A stretch of 64,000 nucleotides of DNA from Natrinema salaciae. Lineage in GTDB: Archaea; Halobacteriota; Halobacteria; Halobacteriales; Natrialbaceae. How positions within the stretch are numbered: the stretch's first letter is position 1; each line of letters starts with the position of its first letter. Positions 1 through 7,524 of the stretch are shown here, in pieces. Where the stretch lies: assembly GCF_900110865.1 (NCBI RefSeq), contig NZ_FOFD01000002.1, forward strand, positions 244,835 through 308,834, in the 5' to 3' direction. Position numbers and translations under genes: made by a program. The notes below the pieces were generated by a model, which had not been told where the DNA came from, did not search any database, and saw nothing but the letters and a program-made list of their open reading frames with translations.

Positions 1-1363
1 ACGTGTCCCGCGTGTCCTCCGAGATTTCGATCCCGGTGAAGATTCCCAGGGGGATCTCGGCGCTGGCCTGCGTCGAGTGACCCGCCGTCTCGCCGATCTC
101 GCCGTAGGCGTCGTCGAGCACCTTGCCGATGTTGATACGGATGTCCTTCGAGCGGCCCGCGAGGAAGATCGTCTCGTCGGCGATACCGAACACCGCGGTC
201 GTGGTGACGCCCTCGAGGTTCAGGAGGTGACTGGCCGCCTGCGTCAACGCTTCGCGATCGCGGACGAAGCCGGCGTTGGAGACGAGGTGGCTGCCCTGTA
301 CGTCGCGGTTGGTGATGGCCTCCGCGAGCACGTCCAGCGTCTCGGGGGACATCGACGGCGACTCGACCTGCTCTAACGTGTCGTGGTTCGCGAACGGGTA
401 GAGATAGGCGGCGGCGGTCAGATCGGCGGGGGTCGTGTCGCGTTTGAAATCCAGCGTCTCCGCGCGGATGCCGTAGAGCAGGGCCGTCGCGACCTCCTCG
501 GAGACGTTCATATCGAACTCCTGGATGTACTTCGTCATGATCGTCGACGTCGAGGACATGTTCGGCCGGATGTCGACGAACTCGGGTTCGTACTCCGACT
601 CGGTCTCGTTGTGATCGATGACGATGTCGACCGGGAGGTCCATCTCGGTCGAGGTCGCGTGATCGACCAGCGCGACGGTGTCGTAGGTCGAGTGGTCCTC
701 GATCTCGTCCCACTGAACGAGGTCGATCCCGAGCAGGTTGACGAACGCGCGATTCTCCTGATGGCCGACGTCGCCCAGGTAGATGATGTCGGATTCGACG
801 CCGAGATGATCGGCGATCGCCTGTAACGCCGCCGCGCTGGCGATCGAGTCCGGATCGGGGCTGTCCTGCGTGATGATCGCCAGCCGCGTCGACGTCTCCT
901 CGACCAGCTCGGCGAGCTTTCCGGCGTTGTACTCGAGTTCGCCGGACTCGAGCGCACGGAGGGCGGACTCGGCGATGACGGAGGACGGGTTGATGACGAT
1001 GTCGGCTCCGAGTTCGGAGAGTTCGTCGCCGGAGACGGGATCGCTCGCGCGGGCGACGATGAACTGGTTGCCGCCGCCGTCGCGGATGTGCTCGACGGCT
1101 CGCTTGTTCGATTCGACGTCCGAGGCGAGAATGAGGACGACGTCGCGATCACCCACCAGTTCGCCGACCGCGGGTTCGCGGATGTCGGCCGTCCGCGCGT
1201 CCAGATCCTGGTCCCGGAGCGATTCGACGCGACTCTCGTCCTGATCGACGATGAAGACGTCCTTTCCCTGTTCGACGAGTTCCTCGGCGACCGCATAGCC
1301 CACGCTCCCACAGCCCAAGATAGCGTAGTCAGAAATCGACGAGATCGTAACCCCCGTGCTCAT
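1..1363 (-). CDS. DHH-family phosphoesterase with N-terminal NAD-binding (TrkA-N-like) domain, 3' end outside window
   Basis: The reverse strand reads from an ATG at 1363 to the left edge without a stop, giving 454 visible residues; the C-terminus is missing. Residues about 12-35 contain a Rossmann nucleotide-binding motif (GCGSVG) followed by a beta-strand ending in VDQDE, as in TrkA-N/RCK domains. The middle has DHH-superfamily motifs: DPDSIAS, then VALVDHA and VIDHNE (metal-binding Asp and His). The visible end has GETAGHSTQAS, typical of the DHHA1 substrate-binding domain. Family knowledge says such proteins hydrolyse phosphodiester bonds of small nucleotides or oligonucleotides; the fused nucleotide-sensing domain suggests ligand control. 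The exact substrate cannot be told from sequence. It is transcribed away from tRNA-Lys. Confidence 0.85.
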   Translation of the reverse strand, partial: MSTGVTISSISDYAILGCGSVGYAVAEELVEQGKDVFIVDQDESRVESLRDQDLDARTADIREPAVGELVGDRDVVLILASDVESNKRAVEHIRDGGGNQFIVARASDPVSGDELSELGADIVINPSSVIAESALRALESGELEYNAGKLAELVEETSTRLAIITQDSPDPDSIASAAALQAIADHLGVESDIIYLGDVGHQENRAFVNLLGIDLVQWDEIEDHSTYDTVALVDHATSTEMDLPVDIVIDHNETESEYEPEFVDIRPNMSSTSTIMTKYIQEFDMNVSEEVATALLYGIRAETLDFKRDTTPADLTAAAYLYPFANHDTLEQVESPSMSPETLDVLAEAITNRDVQGSHLVSNAGFVRDREALTQAASHLLNLEGVTTTAVFGIADETIFLAGRSKDIRINIGKVLDDAYGEIGETAGHSTQASAEIPLGIFTGIEISEDTRDT

Positions 1364-1494
1364 ATGCCCGAGTGGTCGGACCCGTCGCACTTAACGCTCC
1401 CGAAGAGTACTACGCTGTGAAACTCCGAACCGGCCGACTCGAGGTCGACATCGGTCGCGCGTGGATCACTGCCACAGAGCCGACCAAGGGAAAC

Positions 1495-1502
1495 GTATTT
1501 TA
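1495..1502 (+). promoter_or_regulatory. TATA-like box of tRNA-Lys
   Basis: The sequence gtatttta lies 27-34 bases before the 5' end of the tRNA, the normal position of the archaeal TATA box. It sits in an otherwise GC-rich stretch. Confidence 0.6.
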
Positions 1503-1528
1503 ACGACCGAGGGAAAGTCGGAGGTACA

Positions 1529-1602
1529 GGGCCGGTAGCTCAGTCCGGCAGAGCGTCTGACTCTTAATCAGACGGTCGCGTGTTCAAATCGCGCCCGGCC
1601 CG
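1529..1602 (+). tRNA. tRNA-Lys (anticodon CUU)
   Basis: A complete 74-nt cloverleaf can be folded. The acceptor stem GGGCCGG pairs with CCGGCCC and is followed by discriminator G. The D arm begins TAGCTCAG. The anticodon stem TCTGA/TCAGA encloses the loop CTCTTAA with anticodon CTT at 1563-1565. The T arm GCGTG-TTCAAAT-CGCGC pairs with one G-U wobble. There is no intron and no encoded CCA, so CCA is added after transcription. It reads AAG, the main lysine codon in such GC-rich genomes. Confidence 0.97.
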
Positions 1603-1672
1603 CTTTCCTATCGCACGCAGCCAAACGAGCGCGTCCGACCGCGCGTTCAAATTACTTTCGGGGTATCGCCGG

Positions 1673-4177
1673 TCACTTGCCCAGTAACCACGACAGTAGT
1701 CCGCTCCCTAACCCCTCCTCGTTCTCCCCGGAGCCGAGATACAACTGCAAGCGCTGGACGACGAGCAGGCCAAACGGAACGATCAACAGTGCTCCCAGAA
1801 CGCGTTCGGCCCATGCAACCCATACGCCGAACCCGACCGGCTCGACCCCCGAAATTTGTGTTATCGTGATATCGGGCGCGGCGAAGCTATCAAATGGGAG
1901 GAGTATGTCGAGCGTTTCTTTTAAACTTAGATACGTTCCTTTCAAGAAGGTGAGGAGACTGAATACGAACAACTGCCCGGCAGTCGAGACGGGTTCCGGG
2001 AGCGGAGCAACGCCCCAAACGGGGGCCGTTATCCGAACGGAGTCTGAAAATAGGTAGAACAGAATCGCGAACGCGGCTGCTACGAGGAGAATACCCTTTC
2101 CGACGTATACCGGGGATTCGCTCATCCGAACCAAAACGAGCGTCCCTTTCCGATTCAGGACTCCCGCAAATGATCGAAAGACGCTCGCATCACCCTTCCG
2201 TCTCGTATACGAGTTCCGGAACTCTAATCGGGCTTTCTGGAGACGAGCGGTTCCCTCTTTCAAATAGTGTTTCTCTTGTATGGCGTGTCTGATCCGGCCG
2301 CTGCTTATCAACTGCCGATGAATCATTTGATGAGACCACGCTCGTCGCTCGAGCCACTCCGATAGGTCTATCTGGTTTCTCCAGGGCCGTCTTTCCAGTA
2401 CGGGACCTCCTCGAAACTGCTCCAACATCCGGCGGTCGGCTTCCTGTTCTGGGTTCTCCGATCGATTCGGGAGTATCGGTTTGACTTTTAGAAGTGCTCG
2501 CCGACGAACAGCTCGTAACGCCTGTTCTTCTGCTCGGACCGGGGGATAAGTAAATACGTCGGAGACTTTTGTCGAGAGATTCATTTCAGTATCCGCTATC
2601 GTTGCGTGATATATATTCGCGTTATCTAGGTTCGCGGACCGGAGATCACACTCGATGAGCGACGCCTCCTCGAGATTTGCGTGCTCGAATTGCGCTTGTC
2701 GGCAGTCCGTCTCGTCGAAAACGGCCTCTCTCAAATCCGCTCTATTGAAGCGGGTTTTGTACAGATCCGCTCCGCTGAAGTCGGCTTGCACGAATTTTGT
2801 ACCCGAAAAGTCATGGTTACGCAAATTCACCCCTCTGAAATCGACGAAGTTGAATTTCGCACCGTCGGTACAGGATGTCGGGGACAGAACGGGTGGATCG
2901 TCGTTATCGAACGAGACGAACGAGAAATCCGCTTCGGTGAGGGTACTGTCTTCGAGGTTTGCTTCGGTGAGTTTCCCACGTTTTAGATTCGCATTCGTGA
3001 GATTCGCACGTTTCAGATTCGCGTTCGAGAAGTCGACATTCTCGAGGTCCGCGTTCGTGAGGTCTGTACGGCGGAGGTGTGCGTCCGATATGTCGGCATT
3101 CCTCAGGTACGTCCCGGTGAGGTCCGCTCCGTCGAGATGCGCCCCTGTGAGATCAGCGTTCCCGACGTACGCGCCCGAGAGGTCGGCATTCTCGAGGGAG
3201 GCGCCCGAGAGATCGACCCCGTCGAGAACTGCTCCCGAGAGGTCGACGCGCGAGAGAGTCGCGTCCGAGAGGGTGGCATTTCTGAGGTCGGCACTCTCGA
3301 GATTCGCACCCGATAGGTTTGCAGCTTCCATCTCTGCACGGTGGAGGTCTGCACTCGGAAGGTCGGCACGGGCGAGGTTCGCCCTCGAAAGATCGGCCTC
3401 CTCGAGTTCCGCGTTCGAGAGGTCGGTACGTGAAAGGTTCGACTTGAAGAACGTGGCATTCCGGAGGTCCGCACCCGAGAGATCAGCATTGCTGAGAGTT
3501 GCGTACGAAAAGTTACCAGCAGTCAGGTGTGCCGCCGAGAGTATGGCCTCTTCGAGGGCCGCACCCGAGAGATCGGCATTATAGAGGTTCGCTTCCGACA
3601 GGTCTGTGCCACTGAGGTCGGCCTGCGAAAGGCGAGAAAATACCAATTTAGCGTTCGCGAAGATAGCCCCTTCCAGATTCGCATTTGAGAGATCAGCGCG
3701 CAAGAGATCGGCAGCTGTGAGATCCGCGTTCAGGAGGTTCGTACTCCTGAGGGACGCGTCCCTGAAGTGGGCACGCTCGAGGTCGGCGTTCGAGAAGTCC
3801 GAATAATCGAGCGTCGCCCTCGAGAAGTCGGCACCGGAGAGGTCTGCATCCGAAAGCGCCGCGCAAAGTAACGTACAACCTTCGAATGAAATACGGTTTT
3901 TCAGCGCCAATCCCGTTAGATAAGCGCCATCGAGAGACTCTGGCCTAGCGATACGATTGGCGAGTAGATCGGCGATCGGTTTATTCGCAGTCTCAGCGTG
4001 CCAGAGGCAGCGTCCTGTCTCCTGCCAAACCTCGCGGAAGCAACAGCTTGTGTGGGAAAAAGACCACCACCGTTCGTGTCCCGATTTTACACACTTCGCG
4101 TCCGGATCTATTGTTCCCCTTTCGATAGCGAGTTGCGGACTGAGGACAAATCCGCACCGGTCAGGTCGAACGGTCAT
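1673..4177 (-). CDS. Long pentapeptide-repeat protein with C-terminal membrane module
   Basis: About 834 residues. The N-terminus (residues 1-60) has a Cys/His-rich stretch ending CLWHAE, which could bind metal. From about residue 70 to 520 the protein is almost entirely pentapeptide repeats of the A(D/N)Lxx type (for example ADLSGADLS, ANLESADLR), which fold as a right-handed quadrilateral beta-helix. A charged linker follows. The last 140 residues hold three to four hydrophobic segments with a layout like a two-TM ion-channel module, but there is no TVGYG selectivity filter. The start is uncertain: I take the ATG at 4177, while an in-frame TTG lies at 4210. GC content is visibly lower than in all neighbours and many codons end in A or T, which suggests transfer. 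Function unknown; membrane anchoring with a cytoplasmic beta-helix is an inference. Confidence 0.85.
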   Translation of the reverse strand: MTVRPDRCGFVLSPQLAIERGTIDPDAKCVKSGHERWWSFSHTSCCFREVWQETGRCLWHAETANKPIADLLANRIARPESLDGAYLTGLALKNRISFEGCTLLCAALSDADLSGADFSRATLDYSDFSNADLERAHFRDASLRSTNLLNADLTAADLLRADLSNANLEGAIFANAKLVFSRLSQADLSGTDLSEANLYNADLSGAALEEAILSAAHLTAGNFSYATLSNADLSGADLRNATFFKSNLSRTDLSNAELEEADLSRANLARADLPSADLHRAEMEAANLSGANLESADLRNATLSDATLSRVDLSGAVLDGVDLSGASLENADLSGAYVGNADLTGAHLDGADLTGTYLRNADISDAHLRRTDLTNADLENVDFSNANLKRANLTNANLKRGKLTEANLEDSTLTEADFSFVSFDNDDPPVLSPTSCTDGAKFNFVDFRGVNLRNHDFSGTKFVQADFSGADLYKTRFNRADLREAVFDETDCRQAQFEHANLEEASLIECDLRSANLDNANIYHATIADTEMNLSTKVSDVFTYPPVRAEEQALRAVRRRALLKVKPILPNRSENPEQEADRRMLEQFRGGPVLERRPWRNQIDLSEWLERRAWSHQMIHRQLISSGRIRHAIQEKHYLKEGTARLQKARLEFRNSYTRRKGDASVFRSFAGVLNRKGTLVLVRMSESPVYVGKGILLVAAAFAILFYLFSDSVRITAPVWGVAPLPEPVSTAGQLFVFSLLTFLKGTYLSLKETLDILLPFDSFAAPDITITQISGVEPVGFGVWVAWAERVLGALLIVPFGLLVVQRLQLYLGSGENEEGLGSGLLSWLLGK

Positions 4178-4464
4178 TCCCACATATAATACTCCGGTCT
4201 GAACGCTCAAAAAGCCACGTCACCCGCGATACCGCGTTACCGGCAGACTCCGAATTCGTGTGGGTGGTAAGAGCGCGGTATCGGCTTAGCCGTCGCCTAT
4301 GATGGGACCCGTCTCGCCGAAGACGGTCGCCGTTCGGTCAGCTATGTCGTCGGTACTGCCGTCGCCGGACGACCCGCCACGTCACTGCAGGGGCCCGCAT
4401 TCCCGACTGCGATACCGCGCTGAAAATAACGTGGACGGTTGATCGGATAGCTATCGCGGCGACA

Positions 4465-4496
4465 GCTTCGCTCTCGCAAACGAGAGCGGAGGAAGC
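4465..4496. repeat. Inverted repeat (bulged hairpin)
   Basis: GCTTC plus GCTCTCG (4465-4476) pairs with CGAGAGC (4481-4487) and GAAGC (4492-4496), leaving a 4-base loop CAAA and a 4-base bulge GGAG. The 12 paired bases are perfect. It ends about 70 bases before the start codon at 4567, upstream of the TATA-like box, so it is not in the mRNA of that gene if transcription starts normally. Confidence 0.6.
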
Positions 4497-4531
4497 CGAT
4501 CAGTCCCCTCGCCGGAGGCCGAACGGTCGAC

Positions 4532-4539
4532 CTATAAGT
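4532..4539 (+). promoter_or_regulatory. TATA-like box of the metallo-hydrolase gene
   Basis: ctataagt lies 28-35 bases before the ATG at 4567, which predicts a leaderless or nearly leaderless transcript and supports that start. Confidence 0.55.
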
Positions 4540-4566
4540 CGACTCGCGGCGTACGCTCGGGCGACG

Positions 4567-5241
4567 ATGTCCGCCGACACCGTCGACTACGAGGGGATCG
4601 CGTTCGAGCGACTCGGCCACGCGAGCGTCCGTCTCGAGACCGACGACGGAACGGTCGTCTACGTCGACCCGTGGGGCGAGGTACTCGAGGGGGCACCGAA
4701 CGACGGCGACGTCGTGTTCGTCACGCACGACGACATGGACCACTACGACGCCGACGCGATCGAGGCCGTCGCGGGGCCGGACGCCACCGTCGCCGTCTAC
4801 GAGGCCGTCGATACCGGTGACCTCGCGTTCGACGTCGTCGACCTGCCCCACGAGGGCGAGACGACCGTTGCGGGAATCGACGTGCGGTCGGTCCCGGCCT
4901 CCAACGACCCGGCCGGCGACCATCTCGACGAGGATGGGGAGCCGTTCCACGCCGAGGGCGAGGTGATCGGCCTGCTGTTCGCGATCGACGGGACGACCGT
5001 GTTCTTCCCGTCGGATACGGACTTCCTCCCCCACCACGAGTCGATCGCGGCGGACGTGTTCGTCCCACCGATCGGCGGCCACTTCACGATGGATCGTCGC
5101 GAGGCCGCGGCCTTCGCCCGAAGCGTCGATCCCGATCTGGTACTGCCCGAGCACTACGACACGTTCGAGCCCATCGAGACCGACGCCGAGGCGTTCGCCG
5201 ACGACCTCGAGAGCGACGGGATTCGCGTCGAACTGTTCTGA
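4567..5241 (+). CDS. MBL-fold metal-dependent hydrolase, UlaG-like
   Basis: 224 residues, the usual size for the UlaG-like branch of the metallo-beta-lactamase superfamily. The N-terminus has the strand-turn pattern FERLGHASVRLE, then VYVDPWGE, and the metal motif appears as FVTHDDMDHYD, that is THxDxDH in place of the classic HxHxDH. Further metal-binding or structural residues are GGHFTM and LPEHYDTF near the C-terminus. The family hydrolyses diverse esters, lactones or phosphodiesters; the substrate here is unknown. A TATA-like box 28-35 bases upstream supports the start. It converges on the SRPBCC gene downstream, with 28 bases between the stops. Confidence 0.85.
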   Translation: MSADTVDYEGIAFERLGHASVRLETDDGTVVYVDPWGEVLEGAPNDGDVVFVTHDDMDHYDADAIEAVAGPDATVAVYEAVDTGDLAFDVVDLPHEGETTVAGIDVRSVPASNDPAGDHLDEDGEPFHAEGEVIGLLFAIDGTTVFFPSDTDFLPHHESIAADVFVPPIGGHFTMDRREAAAFARSVDPDLVLPEHYDTFEPIETDAEAFADDLESDGIRVELF

Positions 5242-5269
5242 TCGGCCCGGCGCGGACGGTACACCGGCG

Positions 5270-5746
5270 TCACTCGGCGAGTAACGCGCGCGTTCGACGG
5301 TGTCGGTACCACAGCATCGCCGCGAGAAACGGCGTCGCCAGCGGTACCTCGCCGGGGCCGGGGACTCGGTAGTCGACCCGATCGTAGAGCAGCGTCTCGC
5401 GACCGAGGTCGACGAACCGGTGGTCGTGTCGCCACGTCTCGAAGGGACCGCGATCGCCGACCTGTTCGTCGACGAAAGACGCGCGCTCCTCGCTCACGTC
5501 GCGCTCGACGATCTCGACGACCCACTCGGTCGCCGTGAACAGATCGAACGGGCGTGTCTCGAGGTGGATCTCCGTGCCGACGAAATAGCCGTCCGGGTCC
5601 CGCTCGCCGTCCGGACCGATCGCTCGAGGGATGCAAAGTCCCATCCAGTCCGGCGTCAGTAGCTCGAGTTCGTCGACGGTATCGAAAAACTCCCAGACGG
5701 TTTCGAAGGCGGCGTCGATCACCGTGCTCCGTTGGAACGTGGGCAT
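5270..5746 (-). CDS. SRPBCC-family (START/polyketide cyclase-like) protein
   Basis: 158 residues covering one SRPBCC helix-grip domain. It starts FQRSTVIDAAFETVWEFFDT, the typical first strand and helix of this fold, and later has FETWRHDHRF and LLYDRVDYRVPGPGEV, typical of the C-terminal strands and the last ligand-cavity helix. Such proteins bind hydrophobic ligands or act as cyclases; here the ligand is not predictable. It is divergent from the Mrp-type gene with about 200 bases between them. Confidence 0.85.
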   Translation of the reverse strand: MPTFQRSTVIDAAFETVWEFFDTVDELELLTPDWMGLCIPRAIGPDGERDPDGYFVGTEIHLETRPFDLFTATEWVVEIVERDVSEERASFVDEQVGDRGPFETWRHDHRFVDLGRETLLYDRVDYRVPGPGEVPLATPFLAAMLWYRHRRTRALLAE

Positions 5747-5945
5747 ACCGAACCGTCCGCCGCTCGAGACAAATTCGGGGCTTCGATTCCAGCGGACTGG
5801 GAACGGAGCCCGGCGGTCGCCGGGATGCCGAAATCACCGCGCTCCCGGTCTCGATGGGCGTCCGCGCCGGCCGATTCCGCGTTCGCTTCCCACGCCGCGG
5901 GAACTCTCGACGGGTGAAATACCGGTCCGGAGCGAACGGGCGGAT

Positions 5946-7247
5946 ATGACGGACGAGTCACCGCGAACGGACGAGGAGATACAGCGCGCGGTCGTCGACC
6001 GCGTCCGGGAGGTCCAGATCCTCGGCAGTGACCCGGTCAGCGAGCAGTTGATCGAGGATATCGACGTCGCCGAGGGGATCGTCACGTTCACCGTCGACTT
6101 CGAGCCGGTCGATCGCGTCCTCGCCGATCGGCTCACCGACCAGCTCCGCGGGGCGGGGTTGGCGACCGACGGCGTCGCTCACGTCCGCGTCGAGGCGGCC
6201 GGCGCGGACGCGCCCGAGACCGGACTCCCGGTCTCCGGCGTCGACTCGATCATCGCCGTCGGGAGCGCGAAAGGCGGCGTCGGCAAGACGACGATCACCG
6301 CGTCGCTCGCGCGAGCGCTCGCCGAGGACGGTCTCGATGTCGGCGTCTTCGACGCGAACGTGTACGCGCCCGACGCGCCGGACCTGCTCGAGGCCGCGGG
6401 GCCGGTCCAGACCTCGCCGACGGGGCGGCCGATGCCCGTCGAGGCGGACGGCATTCAGGTGGTGAGTATCGAACTGATCGCCGAGGACGGGCCGGTCGCC
6501 TGGCGCGGGGCGATGGTCCACGACGTCGTGAAAGACCTGCTCGGCAACGCCGCCTGGGACGACCGGGACGTGCTGCTCGTCGACCTCCCGCCGGGGATCG
6601 GCGACGCGGTCTACACGATCGTCCAGCAGGCGCCGCTGGACGGCGGCCTGCTGGTGAGCACGCCGACCGACGAGGGCGTCCGAGCCACCCAGCGGACCGC
6701 GGCGCTGTACGCGGCCAACGACGTGTCGACGATCGGCGTCGTTCCCAACATGGTCGGGTCGGCCGACGAGACGACGGCGGGACCGTTCGACGGGACCGAC
6801 CCGTCCGTCGCGACGGACGTGGCGGAATCGGCCTACGACGAGATCGACCCGATACCGTTCGATCCGGCGCTGCGGGAACCGACGGCGCGTTCGTTCGACG
6901 AGCCCGCGACTGACGGCGAAGCCGCGATCGACGCGCTCCGGGAGACCGTCGAGTCGTTCCTCGCGTCGGACGCGGGGCCCCAGGTTCCCGACGACGCCGT
7001 CGACCTGCGCGGGCTGCCCCCGGAGACCTGCCAGCGACAGGTCGTTACCGAACTCGGCGCGTCTACCGACGGCCCGGTCTCGATCCTGATGCGAGGCGAG
7101 CCCGCCGACCTCGTCGACGTCGTCGACGAGAGCCTCGCGCGCGACGATCGCTCGCTCGAGCGGACGACCGTCGACGACCTCGGGTACGAGGGCTGGCTGG
7201 TCGAGCTCGAGCCGACGGCCGCGCCGGCGTCCGAACCGGCGACCTGA
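5946..7247 (+). CDS. Mrp/NBP35-type P-loop ATPase with C-terminal DUF2249-like domain
   Basis: 433 residues. Residues 1-85 resemble the MIP18/DUF59-like domain that precedes the ATPase in many Mrp proteins. The deviant Walker A motif GSAKGGVGKTT is at residues 106-116, followed by VFDANVYAPDAPDLL and LLVDLPPGIGD, all hallmarks of Mrp/Nbp35 iron-sulfur cluster carriers. From residue about 352 a second domain begins VDLRGLPPETCQRQ, like the TusA/DUF2249 group. The usual C-terminal CxxC metal pair of Mrp is not visible. It lies just before the molybdoenzyme genes, so I infer a role in maturing their iron-sulfur clusters. An in-frame extension upstream of 5946 exists but overlaps the divergent gene and is rejected; a weak gaaatac box lies about 27 bases before the chosen ATG. 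Confidence 0.85.
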   Translation: MTDESPRTDEEIQRAVVDRVREVQILGSDPVSEQLIEDIDVAEGIVTFTVDFEPVDRVLADRLTDQLRGAGLATDGVAHVRVEAAGADAPETGLPVSGVDSIIAVGSAKGGVGKTTITASLARALAEDGLDVGVFDANVYAPDAPDLLEAAGPVQTSPTGRPMPVEADGIQVVSIELIAEDGPVAWRGAMVHDVVKDLLGNAAWDDRDVLLVDLPPGIGDAVYTIVQQAPLDGGLLVSTPTDEGVRATQRTAALYAANDVSTIGVVPNMVGSADETTAGPFDGTDPSVATDVAESAYDEIDPIPFDPALREPTARSFDEPATDGEAAIDALRETVESFLASDAGPQVPDDAVDLRGLPPETCQRQVVTELGASTDGPVSILMRGEPADLVDVVDESLARDDRSLERTTVDDLGYEGWLVELEPTAAPASEPAT

Positions 7248-7319
7248 GCGGCGTCGGTCGCCGTCCCGCTTCCGTCCGGTACCGTTCGTCGTTCGGGATT
7301 TATCCTCGTATTTCGGCCC

Positions 7320-7327
7320 GTTATAAA
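7320..7327 (+). promoter_or_regulatory. TATA-like box upstream of the molybdoenzyme operon
   Basis: gttataaa is the clearest TATA-like sequence in the gap between the Mrp-type gene and the catalytic subunit. A start near 7350 would leave a leader of about 170 bases that includes the small frame at 7393-7524. Confidence 0.5.
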
Positions 7328-7392
7328 GTCCCCCTGTTTGGTGGATTTCGGCCGCAGCGTCCCCAGCGCGTGGGAACGGCCGGGTTCGGTTA

Positions 7393-7524
7393 ATGAGTGG
7401 CGGGCGCACTCCCGGACGTGATGGCATACGGACGACCCACGTTCGAACGGCGCTGTCCGAACCGGAGGGCGAGGGATTCACCCGCCGACCATCCGTCCAC
7501 CGACCGTTCGGGGTGGTACGATGA
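7393..7524 (+). CDS. Possible short leader peptide overlapping the start of the catalytic subunit
   Basis: A 43-residue frame starts with ATG at 7393 and ends in the TGA that shares ATGA with the start codon at 7521. This is the classic arrangement for translational coupling. The peptide (begins MSGGRTPGRDG, ends FGVVR) resembles nothing I know and is rich in Arg, which is unusual for a halophile protein. It may be chance; its position between a TATA box and the operon is the only support. Confidence 0.25.
   Translation: MSGGRTPGRDGIRTTHVRTALSEPEGEGFTRRPSVHRPFGVVR

Larger units (their letters stand above)
4211..4566. other. Intergenic stretch with one hairpin and the promoter of the next gene
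   Basis: This 356-base gap has no convincing coding frame. It holds an imperfect hairpin at 4465-4496 and a TATA-like box at 4532-4539; otherwise I see nothing in it. Confidence 0.5.
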
